From contig JBPRGH010000135.1 of NCBI GenBank assembly GCA_051418055.1, positions 1-64,000 of the forward strand: 64,000 nucleotides of DNA, given 5' to 3'. The notes beneath the pieces are model-generated. The model searched no databases. It had not been told where the DNA came from and was given only the letters and a program-made list of their open reading frames with translations. A program made the translations under genes and the position numbers. Numbering within the stretch: the stretch's first letter is position 1; every line of letters begins with the position of its first letter. The DNA is from JBPRGH01 sp051418055. GTDB taxonomy: Bacteria > Bacteroidota > Bacteroidia > Cytophagales > Cyclobacteriaceae. This document shows positions 1 through 7,840 of this stretch, in pieces.

Positions 1-394
1 GTACACTCCTCATACAGAATAGAGATAAAAGGAGATAGTCTAAGAAAAAAACAGTAAAATTGTCAGGTCATTAAGTTCTTTAAAAACTGAAGCCTTTTAG
101 GGGGGTCAATATCACCGGAAGGGGGGTCAGTATCACCGGAATATCCATTAATAGCATTAGATAAAAAAGCCTCGGCTACCGATATCCATAAGTAGTTGAA
201 TTAAACTAACTGTAACGGTAAACACATAAGTTCAGTTATAAAAACGAGTAACAGAGTATGGAATTAATAACTAGCTTCATACATGTAATTGATTCATTCG
301 GAAGAAAAATTGAGACACTGGGAAAGTTTTGTAGGGGGTCATGAAATGATTTTGTATATTGAACTGAGAAAATCAATTACAAAACTTAATATTT
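1..394. other. Non-coding left edge of the defence island
   Basis: No credible gene is seen here. The stretch is AT-rich and holds a 21-bp tandem repeat (100-141, listed separately). A second G-rich GGGGGTCATG string at about 334-343 may be a decayed relative of the same repeat. The promoter of the downstream proline-rich gene should lie in the last 150 bases, but I could not pick a convincing -33/-7 pair. Confidence 0.5.
100..141. repeat. Two tandem 21-bp repeats, probable IS21-type element end
   Basis: Two head-to-tail 21-bp units (100-120 and 121-141) each begin with six G and contain GGTCAATATCACCGGAA or the same with one A-to-G change. Multiple short terminal repeats at element ends are typical of the IS21 family, and I recall similar G-run plus TATCACCGGAA ends in Bacteroidota elements. 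No transposase is visible, so the element would lie to the left of the window or be a relic. The assignment is an inference. Confidence 0.45.
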
Positions 395-676
395 ATGATC
401 CGGATCGATGAAATTTTTAGAAATCAAAAGCCTGAAAATCCAGGTAAACCTGATAATCCAGGACGTCCACCTGGTAACCCTAAACCAGGCCCTAAAGACC
501 CTCCTCAAACACCTGATAGGCCGGTAGGAAGGCAACCGGAAAAACCGGAGAAATCCGAAAATCCAGAGAAACCTGATAAAAAAGGTAAACAGGATAATCC
601 CGGAGGAAAGCCGGGTAAAAATAAGCCTGATCCTAAAGATCCTCCCAGAACTCCAGATAGAGAAGTAGGAAGATAA
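395..676 (+). CDS. Small proline-rich repeat protein; candidate modifier or substrate of the E1/E2/JAB cassette
   Basis: This 93-aa protein is almost entirely Pro, Lys, Gly, Asp and Asn after a short hydrophobic N-terminus (MIRIDEIFR), and should be intrinsically disordered. It contains two copies of a 27-residue segment, residues 20-46 and 67-93, identical at about 20 positions; each has the PKDPP core, a TPDR motif and ends in VGR. The second copy ends exactly at the stop codon. The stop is only four bases before the E2-E1 start, so the genes are surely cotranscribed. In related bacterial conjugation operons this position encodes a ubiquitin-like protein, but no beta-grasp fold is apparent here. 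A role as the conjugated peptide, or as a disordered target, is inference. I do not recognise the family. Confidence 0.75.
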   Translation: MIRIDEIFRNQKPENPGKPDNPGRPPGNPKPGPKDPPQTPDRPVGRQPEKPEKSENPEKPDKKGKQDNPGGKPGKNKPDPKDPPRTPDREVGR

Positions 677-680
677 ATTT

Positions 681-2516
681 ATGACTAAAGTTTGGTTTGA
701 AACTGGTAATAGACTCGAGGAAGAATTAAAGAGTCTATTAGATATAGGGATAGCATATCAACTGGATGAAAAGTTAAAAAAGGAAGATAAAATTTTAAGA
801 ATTTACCTTACAGTAAAACGTAATGAAATATTTAATATTCCAGAAGACAAAGATGAATTAGCATTAGTTGCTACTTATCCGGATTTATACCCATATTTTC
901 GTCCAGAAATATTTGCATATGATCTTGACTTACCAAGACATCAAAATCCTTTTGGTAAAAACCTCTGTCTTTTAGAAAGAAATACAGGAGCCTGGAAGCC
1001 TTCCTGGACGGTAGCATCTTTTCTAAAAGATCAACTACCAAAGTTATTAGTTGAAGGTTATATCACTGACCCAAAAGAACTCGAAAAGCGGCCTCATGAG
1101 CAAGCTGAACCTGTAAGTGTTTTTTATTCGGGGATTAATAATCCTGTAGTTATTTTCAATTCTGAATACTTTGAAGATTTAGATAAACCAGAACGACCAG
1201 TTTTCCTGGGAAACATAAGAGTAGGAATTGAAAAAGAAAATGGCATTGGCGGGAGATTTGCAGTTTTAAAAATCGCTGATAAAAAGTGGGAAGAAGCATT
1301 TTACCAAATGCCTAAAAAATTTGTAGAGTTATTTTCTGCAACCATATCGGGAACCTTATTTGCGTTACCTACCAAACCACCCACGGGAGATGCTGAACAA
1401 GATTTTAATTGGTTGGTAGAAAAATTAGAATCTTCTCAAAGAAAATTAATAGGGAAAAATAAAAATGTAGATCTAAAAGGTGGACAAAAACTACATAATG
1501 TTCTGGGAATTTGTTTTCCTGAAGAAATTAAACCCGGAATAATAGCTATGAAGGGATGGGTTTTTATTATTCATTTTTCAAATCCTGAGATAATAGAAAA
1601 GCAAGGAAGGAAAAAGAAGATCGATAAAGATATTTATTTTTACGCAACTGCAAGTAAAACTAATGGTGAGGATTTTACAGTTAGAATTCCACAATTAAAA
1701 TATTTAAGAGACAAAAAAATATCAATTGTCGGATTAGGCGCTTTGGGAGGCCAAGCAGCAATTGAATTTGCCAAGAGTGGTGTGAAGGAAATAAGATTAT
1801 TAGATTTTGATAGAATTGAAGCAGCAACTTCAGTTAGATGGCCATTAGGTTTATCAGTAGCTGGATTTAGAAAAACTGATGTTGTTTCGGCATTTATTCA
1901 ATTAAATTACCCAACTACAATTGTAAATAAAGTAAACCATAGAATTGGTACTATTAGAGTAGAAGGTAAATATGGCGTCAATAAGGGACAACCAATTGAA
2001 CAAGAAATAATAAATCAGCTTTACGAAGATGTTGATTTACTTTTTGATGCAACTGCTGAATCAGGAATCTCACATTTTTTATCACAAGAGGCCAAATCCA
2101 GGAATATTCCCTATGTTATGATTCATGCTACTCCAGGAGCACTTGGAGGGGTGATTATGAGAAGAATTCCAGAGTTGACGCCCGGATGCTGGATGTGCCT
2201 GCAGTATGCCAAAGCCGATAATACAATTCCAGCTACACCTCAAGAGGATGAAGGAGTCATTCAACAGGCAGGGTGTGGAGATATCACATTTACAGGAGCA
2301 AATTTTGACTTGCAAAATGTTACATTAGCCGGTGTGAGAATGGCTATTTCTACTTTATCATTAGGTCATGAAGATGGCTATCCTGATCCTAATTTTGATG
2401 TAGGAATTCTTAAAATGGTGGACGCCGAGAAAAATCCAACTTTCCCAGTATGGGAACCACATCCTTTAAATATTCATCCTCAATGTCCGTATTGTAATGA
2501 AACCGAAAAAGTATAA
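681..2516 (+). CDS. Prokaryotic E2-E1 fusion protein (ubiquitin-type activating and conjugating enzyme)
   Basis: This 611-aa protein joins an N-terminal E2-like domain (about residues 1-135) to a C-terminal ThiF/E1 adenylyltransferase domain (about 340-611). The E2 part has the bacterial pattern PYFRPEIF, then RHQNPFGKNLCL with candidate catalytic Cys96, then a W-x-P motif. The E1 part has the nucleotide-binding GLGALGG near residue 352 and LLDFDRIE. It also has a GCGDITFTG motif whose Cys532 is the likely thioester-forming residue, and two CxxC pairs (503/506 and 602/605) likely to bind zinc. The domain order matches CBASS Cap2 and related antiviral conjugation enzymes. No CD-NTase gene is nearby, so this is not CBASS. 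It sits between a proline-rich peptide gene and a JAB gene that overlaps it by 20 bases. The assignment to the E1/E2 superfamily is firm; the substrate is unknown. Confidence 0.88.
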   Translation: MTKVWFETGNRLEEELKSLLDIGIAYQLDEKLKKEDKILRIYLTVKRNEIFNIPEDKDELALVATYPDLYPYFRPEIFAYDLDLPRHQNPFGKNLCLLERNTGAWKPSWTVASFLKDQLPKLLVEGYITDPKELEKRPHEQAEPVSVFYSGINNPVVIFNSEYFEDLDKPERPVFLGNIRVGIEKENGIGGRFAVLKIADKKWEEAFYQMPKKFVELFSATISGTLFALPTKPPTGDAEQDFNWLVEKLESSQRKLIGKNKNVDLKGGQKLHNVLGICFPEEIKPGIIAMKGWVFIIHFSNPEIIEKQGRKKKIDKDIYFYATASKTNGEDFTVRIPQLKYLRDKKISIVGLGALGGQAAIEFAKSGVKEIRLLDFDRIEAATSVRWPLGLSVAGFRKTDVVSAFIQLNYPTTIVNKVNHRIGTIRVEGKYGVNKGQPIEQEIINQLYEDVDLLFDATAESGISHFLSQEAKSRNIPYVMIHATPGALGGVIMRRIPELTPGCWMCLQYAKADNTIPATPQEDEGVIQQAGCGDITFTGANFDLQNVTLAGVRMAISTLSLGHEDGYPDPNFDVGILKMVDAEKNPTFPVWEPHPLNIHPQCPYCNETEKV

Positions 2517-2979
2517 TGTTCAGATAAATTGGGAACATTTAAATTTTATTATAAAAAATTCAGAAAAATTTTACCCTCTGGAAACCGGAGGGATATTCAT
2601 CGGATATTGGTCTTCAGAATATGAGATTATAGTAAAATATACCATTGGTCCGGGACCAAAAGCTAAACATGGGGAGGAATATTTTATACCGGATAATAGG
2701 TTTCATAATAAACAAATAGCAAAATTCTATAAGCAAACAAAAAGAACAAATTATTATCTGGGTGATTGGCATACGCATCCTGATGCAGGATCTTATTTAA
2801 GCAAAAAGGATAGAAGTACGTTAAAGAAAATTTCATCATTTAAACCCGCAAGAATGAAAAATCCGATAATGATGATTTTTGGCACTAATCCTTTGGATTT
2901 AAAAGTTTGGATCTATAATTCAGATTTAAAGAAGAAAGCGGGTACGGAATTTATTGAAGGCCAAATTATTTTGACGTAA
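2497..2979 (+). CDS. JAB/JAMM-family deconjugating metallopeptidase
   Basis: This 160-aa single-domain protein carries the full zinc-peptidase signature: Glu29 in LETGGIFIG, then His92-x-His94-Pro followed six residues later by Ser102-x-x-Asp105. Such enzymes cut isopeptide or C-terminal peptide bonds of ubiquitin-like modifiers. In bacterial E1/E2 operons they process the modifier precursor or remove it from targets. The start codon lies inside the E2-E1 gene (20-base overlap), indicating translational coupling. All catalytic residues are present, so it should be active. A plausible cut site is after an Arg of the VGR motifs in the upstream peptide, but this is a guess. Confidence 0.88.
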   Translation: MKPKKYNVQINWEHLNFIIKNSEKFYPLETGGIFIGYWSSEYEIIVKYTIGPGPKAKHGEEYFIPDNRFHNKQIAKFYKQTKRTNYYLGDWHTHPDAGSYLSKKDRSTLKKISSFKPARMKNPIMMIFGTNPLDLKVWIYNSDLKKKAGTEFIEGQIILT

Positions 2980-3046
2980 TTTTAATATTATAATAATTAA
3001 TGGCTTGCCTCCATCTATAATACAGAGTAAGACTAAAAATTGAATT

Positions 3047-3730
3047 ATGGAAATTATTGAGGATGATTATTATATAAACTTCAGGTACTCATTTTCTTCG
3101 GTACTTGGTCCTATGGAAGAATCGCGATATGTTAGAGAAATGAGTCTTTTTATGGAGTTAATTAATATTAATGGCGAAATAATTGAAGTTATAGGAGAGG
3201 TTGATTTTCTTTATGTTTATCTGGAAATTGCCATTAATAATAACGAGCCGATTTATGAAATTCTGGATGCTCATTCTGAATATTTGTCGCGACATAGTTT
3301 TGCCGTTTTTGATTTTAAAAATTTAGCTTTCAAAGAGATTATCAAAGAGTATTATAACCATGACATTTTTGGTAGTAATTTTTGCCTGATAAAAGAAATT
3401 AAATTATTACCTCATTACAGAAAGATGCAGTTAGGAATTAAAGCTTTAAAAGATATCATATTTCATTTCTCATCAGGAACGGCTTTATTTCTGATTCAGC
3501 CATTTCCTCTCCAGTTTGGAAATAACCAATTTGATAATAATTATCATATTGATCAATTAGAAAAGGATGAGCAAAAGGCTTTTAATATTCTAAAAGAATA
3601 CTATAAAACATATGGATTTGAAGAAATAGAAGGCATAGATGATTTTCTTTTTTTTAATCCTGTTCTAAAAAATGAAAAATTAGATAGGATTGATCTTGAA
3701 GAGGATCTAATCATTAAACCTATGCTATAA
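3047..3730 (+). CDS. Probable GNAT-fold acetyltransferase-like protein
   Basis: This 227-aa protein has the strand-loop-helix pattern of a GNAT fold near residues 121-150. The segment LIKEIKLLPHYRKMQLGIKAL resembles the acetyl-CoA-binding beta4-alpha3 region (usually YRGxGIGxxLL). It is followed by FLIQPFPLQ as a beta5-like strand and a later helix plus YGFEEIEG, a typical GNAT C-terminus. The glycine-rich loop is less canonical than usual, so binding of acetyl-CoA is not assured. The gene lies 67 bases after the JAB gene on the same strand and has the same AT-rich composition, which suggests it belongs to the same defence cassette. Its substrate is unknown. Confidence 0.5.
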   Translation: MEIIEDDYYINFRYSFSSVLGPMEESRYVREMSLFMELININGEIIEVIGEVDFLYVYLEIAINNNEPIYEILDAHSEYLSRHSFAVFDFKNLAFKEIIKEYYNHDIFGSNFCLIKEIKLLPHYRKMQLGIKALKDIIFHFSSGTALFLIQPFPLQFGNNQFDNNYHIDQLEKDEQKAFNILKEYYKTYGFEEIEGIDDFLFFNPVLKNEKLDRIDLEEDLIIKPML

Positions 3731-3749
3731 ATTAAACTTTCTTGGATAG

Positions 3750-4697
3750 ATGAATTCTGACACTATAATAGCAACTATCGCAGCAAAAGGAATTGATCTT
3801 GCTTACCATGAAATAAAAAAAGCATTAGGCAGATCGAAAGAAATAGCCAAAGAAAAAGCTTTAAATGAGCAGGCTGACCTTTTAAGAATTCTAAATAAAA
3901 AGATTGAAAAGATTGATAAGGTTACCCAGCAAATTATTAACAGAAATCTTCAGGAACCGGATATTTATGAAGCCTTACACAAGAGTTTATCAGGTGTGTA
4001 TAAATATTCTGATGCACTTAAAACTCAACTTACAGCTGAATTAATTTGGCAGAGGTTAACAAGTACAGAAAATAACAATGTAAAGAACCAAATTATTAAT
4101 GAGTCAATTACGAAATTAGAAAAATTATCAGTTAACCAATTAAATATTTTAGCCGGTGCCTATATATTAGAATTCAGTGAATATAATTTAGAACAAGGTA
4201 TAGCCATAAATCTCAATAGTTATAAAGAGTGGGTAAATAATGATCTTCAGTCAAGATCTTTTTACGAACGCAATATATTGACTATTTTAAATTTTGCTGA
4301 GGAATTTTCTCACCTGGATAACATTCAAATAACAGATGATGATATATTTTTTATAAAAAGTGAAGGATTAGCGGATTTAAATTCTTCTGTTGACCAAGGT
4401 CTTATTTTATCTAATTCATTGAAAGCTACCTTAAGCGAGTTTCCAAAGATTAACATTAAAGGTTTCCAAGCTTTTATCCTGGAAAATGTAAGGGACAATA
4501 TAAAAGATGAGTATTCTATATTCTTACCAGAGACCTTCTTCAGATTAAATCTTAATTCTTATGGCTTACATATCGGTAAAGAGACTTTAAAGTTATTAGA
4601 ATCCAAAAAGAAAGAGATTAAGAAAGAACGAGAAGTGAAAGTTAAATATAATCAGGCACAATATGAGAGATATAATGCGGGATTGTTAGGGGAATGA
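3750..4697 (+). CDS. Unknown helical protein of the defence cassette
   Basis: I do not recognise this 315-aa protein with confidence. It is mostly alpha-helical, opens with a short amphipathic or weakly hydrophobic segment (IIATIAAKGIDLAYHEIKKAL) and has charged coiled-coil-like stretches at residues 35-70 and 285-305. The middle region, LTAELIWQRLTS followed by ITKLEKLSVNQLNIL, resembles in layout the Abi-alpha (DUF4393) or LPO_1073-type proteins of phage-defence loci, but the match is by pattern only. It starts 19 bases after the GNAT-like gene, so cotranscription is likely. It could be an accessory of either the conjugation system upstream or the ATPase-nuclease pair downstream. Confidence 0.45.
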   Translation: MNSDTIIATIAAKGIDLAYHEIKKALGRSKEIAKEKALNEQADLLRILNKKIEKIDKVTQQIINRNLQEPDIYEALHKSLSGVYKYSDALKTQLTAELIWQRLTSTENNNVKNQIINESITKLEKLSVNQLNILAGAYILEFSEYNLEQGIAINLNSYKEWVNNDLQSRSFYERNILTILNFAEEFSHLDNIQITDDDIFFIKSEGLADLNSSVDQGLILSNSLKATLSEFPKINIKGFQAFILENVRDNIKDEYSIFLPETFFRLNLNSYGLHIGKETLKLLESKKKEIKKEREVKVKYNQAQYERYNAGLLGE

Positions 4698-4755
4698 AAA
4701 GCAATAAAATAAAATCATTCTATTTTTTTTAAATTTATTATGAAAATTTAAATCA

Positions 4756-6669
4756 ATGTCATTAAATCGCAGCGTTAAAAGAAAAGTAATTGATTTTATA
4801 ATAAAGGATTCTTCCTTTCTTGGCAAGTATGAAAAAAATGATGGAATTATATCATTCCTCAATAAATTTCTTGACTTACGATCATTACCATCAGAGGATT
4901 CTAGATTTAAAGATGCTCATGGTGATGCATATCAACATCTTGTTAATAATAATGACTGGAATTACGAATTTCTATTTTATAATAGATTTAATATCGCGGA
5001 AGGGGATGATGAAGTTTTTAAAAAGTTTATAGAAACTGTTGTGCATCCTACAGTCCGGTGGTCTAAGGAAGATATTTTATATTATGTAAAAGAAATAAAT
5101 TCAATTTTAGGCAATTCATCTGTTAAATTGATAATTACGGATTATTTTGAAGAGTTACCTGTTCATACACTAGTTAATAAAAATAAACATACAGATCTTC
5201 CGGCAGAGTTGATGCGCAATCAAATTCCTGTTTTTGTTGATTGGAAACCTTCAGAAGATATAACAACCTATATATTTCTTACAAGTGATAGTTGGAATGA
5301 TTACGGAATAAGAACTTTATTTCAGTTAGACTTGATTAAAGATGGGAAGAGGCATCAAATAGGATGGGTACGTATTATGAAAAAAGATGAAATTAATACT
5401 AATGCTGTTCTACCTCGTGAATTTATGAGCTTATCATCTGAGTATTGTTCGTTAAGCGGTGATAAAAATTATTACATTTCTCTTAAAAACAGGCTGGGGA
5501 ATAATTTTTATTCCTTTTTATATTCCTTGCGAGATGCAGCACTGTTTCCCAAAATTTATGAAGAATTTGAAAATGATGAGATATTTAAGACGTCACTGCT
5601 CAGAACAAATGATAGTGATAGAATAAGACGAACTGTAAGATTCGAAATAGAAGGTATTAATTATGAGGAATATTATAAATTTAATTATTCCTATAAACCT
5701 CCATTTTCAACAGAAACAATAAGTGCAAAATTTAATTTTGATTATACAACTGCATTTGAACGACGGATATATGCTTTGATAGGAAAAAACGGTACAGGGA
5801 AAACGAGATTACTTGCTTCACTAGCAAAATCATTATCAATAAAAGATTCTGCCAGTTTCAGTCCACATATTCCTATTTTTGGTAAAGTATTTACTCTTTC
5901 TTACAGTTACTTTGATAAGTTTGATGTACCGGAAAGTAATGCTTCATTCAATTATATTTATTGCGGTTTAAAAAAGGCAGAAAATAGTTTTAAAACTGCT
6001 GAAGAGCTATTTGTTACATTTGTTGAATCGGCAAATCAATTACGAAAAAGAGAGCTTGATGAAGAATGGAAAGAAATTTTAAGTGATGTGCTTGATGAGG
6101 AAATTATTAAACATCTTAAATTCAAGACAACTTATAGTCCACAAGAGCAATCTGAATTCGATATTGAAAAATTCAAAAAAATACAACATAAATTAAGCTC
6201 AGGCCAAAGCATATTATTGTATATTTTTACTGAAGTACTGGCTAATATACGACTTGATTCTTTAATACTTTTTGATGAACCTGAAAATCATCTTCATCCT
6301 AATGCTCTAAGTGCCTCAATCAATTCACTTTTTAAGTTATTAAGTAAATTCGAATCCTTTGCAATAATTGCTACTCATTCCCCTATTGTTGTACAAGAAA
6401 TACCCGCACAAAATGTATATATAATTGAAAGGATAAATGAAACAGCTTACCTGAGACAACCAGAAAAAGAATCTTTTGGTGAAAATTTAACTACGATAAC
6501 GGAGGACATATTCGGGAAAAGAGAAATTCCGGCTCATTACCTAGATCGAATTAAAAATATTATTTCTGAGGGTAAAACCTATGAAGAAATATTGAAACTG
6601 ATCCAAACGGAGGAGTTAACTGTCAGTTCAAATGTAAGACTGTATATTAAATCACTAATAAATAAATGA
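4756..6669 (+). CDS. AAA/ABC-type ATPase, Septu PtuA-like
   Basis: This 637-aa protein has a long N-terminal region of unknown fold (about 1-320) and a C-terminal SMC/ABC-type ATPase core. It shows Walker A IGKNGTGKTRL near residue 345, the signature LSSGQS near 480, Walker B LILFDEPENHLHP near 505 and the switch ATHSPIVVQE near 540. The C-terminus lacks a TOPRIM nuclease domain, which argues against OLD-type nucleases. An HNH nuclease gene overlaps its last four bases, the arrangement of the Septu anti-phage system (PtuA ATPase and PtuB nuclease). The N-terminal domain of over 300 residues is longer than I expect in a minimal PtuA and may be a sensor. Septu identity is inferred from architecture and pairing. 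Confidence 0.7.
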   Translation: MSLNRSVKRKVIDFIIKDSSFLGKYEKNDGIISFLNKFLDLRSLPSEDSRFKDAHGDAYQHLVNNNDWNYEFLFYNRFNIAEGDDEVFKKFIETVVHPTVRWSKEDILYYVKEINSILGNSSVKLIITDYFEELPVHTLVNKNKHTDLPAELMRNQIPVFVDWKPSEDITTYIFLTSDSWNDYGIRTLFQLDLIKDGKRHQIGWVRIMKKDEINTNAVLPREFMSLSSEYCSLSGDKNYYISLKNRLGNNFYSFLYSLRDAALFPKIYEEFENDEIFKTSLLRTNDSDRIRRTVRFEIEGINYEEYYKFNYSYKPPFSTETISAKFNFDYTTAFERRIYALIGKNGTGKTRLLASLAKSLSIKDSASFSPHIPIFGKVFTLSYSYFDKFDVPESNASFNYIYCGLKKAENSFKTAEELFVTFVESANQLRKRELDEEWKEILSDVLDEEIIKHLKFKTTYSPQEQSEFDIEKFKKIQHKLSSGQSILLYIFTEVLANIRLDSLILFDEPENHLHPNALSASINSLFKLLSKFESFAIIATHSPIVVQEIPAQNVYIIERINETAYLRQPEKESFGENLTTITEDIFGKREIPAHYLDRIKNIISEGKTYEEILKLIQTEELTVSSNVRLYIKSLINK

Positions 6670-7496
6670 AAAACTTAATGCCTTACAGTGGAGACTGCTT
6701 TGATACACATAAAAGAGCAGTAAGCCAATGCAGGATTGCAAAGAGAAACCGGTTATTGAAGGTTCAAACCAGAATAGAAGAAGCATATAAAAAATATGAT
6801 GATAATTTTTTATGTAAAAAATTAGAGAAAATTGTTCCTGATCCTGGGCTTGAGGAGGTAAAACAAGACCTTATAAGTTTATATGACTATCAGAGCAATA
6901 TTATACTAGAAGTCAGGAAGGATATCAGGGAGGCACAGGTGAAAACTATAACCTCTACTTGCCAGAATTGTACAGTTGATACGCCGGGAACGTTAGATCA
7001 TATTCTTCCTAAAAGTATTTATTCGGAATTTATTGTTAATCCTAAAAATCTATTTCCCTGTTGTTCAACTTGTAACTCATACAAATCAACCTCTGTCATT
7101 AATAATCCTAAAAAACAATTTTTAAATTTATATCTTGACGAGCTGCCTGAAGTTCAATATTTATTTGTTGAATTTAAAGAAGCAAATGAAGAGTTAGATT
7201 ATGAATTTTATCTGGAAAATAAAGAAAATGCAGTACCTGCTGATTTATTTTCAAAAATTGAATACCATTATGATAAACTTCATTTAACCGAGAGGTTTAA
7301 ATTAAAGTCTATACAGTATAAAAGTGAGTTGGAAAATACTATAAAAAACTTCAGGAAATATCTTTCAATTGAGAATATCATCAGCGTTTTAAAAGATAAA
7401 AACAAAGATGAACAGAAAGCATATGGACACAACTATTTTAAAAGTATTTTAGAATTAGCTTTTCTGGATAATGAGCAGTTTATGAGTAGATTTTAA
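6666..7496 (+). CDS. HNH endonuclease, Septu PtuB-like
   Basis: This 276-aa protein has a clear HNH nuclease core. A CQNC zinc pair lies at residues 99-102, the catalytic DH at 111-112 in TLDHILPKS, then NPKNLFPCCSTCNSYKS with the second zinc pair (133/136) and the Asn of the HNH motif. The N-terminal 90 residues are helical and contain further Cys/His residues. The start codon overlaps the ATPase stop by four bases (ATGA-type overlap), so the two are translationally coupled and likely form a complex. In Septu the ATPase holds the nuclease in check until phage infection. No retron reverse transcriptase or non-coding RNA of the Ec78 type is seen next to it. Confidence 0.72.
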   Translation: MKNLMPYSGDCFDTHKRAVSQCRIAKRNRLLKVQTRIEEAYKKYDDNFLCKKLEKIVPDPGLEEVKQDLISLYDYQSNIILEVRKDIREAQVKTITSTCQNCTVDTPGTLDHILPKSIYSEFIVNPKNLFPCCSTCNSYKSTSVINNPKKQFLNLYLDELPEVQYLFVEFKEANEELDYEFYLENKENAVPADLFSKIEYHYDKLHLTERFKLKSIQYKSELENTIKNFRKYLSIENIISVLKDKNKDEQKAYGHNYFKSILELAFLDNEQFMSRF

Positions 7497-7840
7497 TTGT
7501 ACTGTACTATTTTTCTTCTACATAACAAGAACTACTTCAGAATAATGACGCTAAATAAAAAAGATGAATGTTGGATTACGGAATGTAAAATAAAATAGAT
7601 ACTTATACCTTAAATATTTATAGGTACACAACAATGCGAAATAAATTAACTAACCTTCAGGATTCATTAATGATCCTAAAGACATTAGGAGATGTTATAG
7701 AGGCATATTTTAGGATTATGAAAAGTGAAAGATGAGATGTTGAAAGTATTATTTATTTTATCGGCCCCATGATTGATATTTTTAAATGGAAAGAATAGAT
7801 CAAAGTTTTGAAGGCACAGATCCAGGTTTGCTTTTGGACT
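7497..7840. other. Gap between convergent defence operons
   Basis: About 340 bases separate the HNH gene from the end of hsdR, which face each other. I see no strong terminator hairpin or conserved gene. A 33-codon open frame at 7634-7735 is too short to support. The stretch is AT-rich and may be relic DNA from island assembly. Confidence 0.4.

Noticed and set aside
395..2979. Type II CBASS
   Set aside because: The E2-E1 fusion and JAB match Cap2/Cap3, but no CD-NTase or CBASS effector gene lies nearby; the upstream gene encodes only a proline-rich peptide.
4756..6669. OLD-family nuclease (Gabija GajA-like)
   Set aside because: The ATPase lacks a C-terminal TOPRIM domain; the protein ends about 95 residues after the HATPase switch motif and pairs with an HNH nuclease instead.
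7634..7735. A 33-codon open frame between the HNH gene and hsdR
   Set aside because: Too short, no known motif, and no leader or terminator that supports expression.
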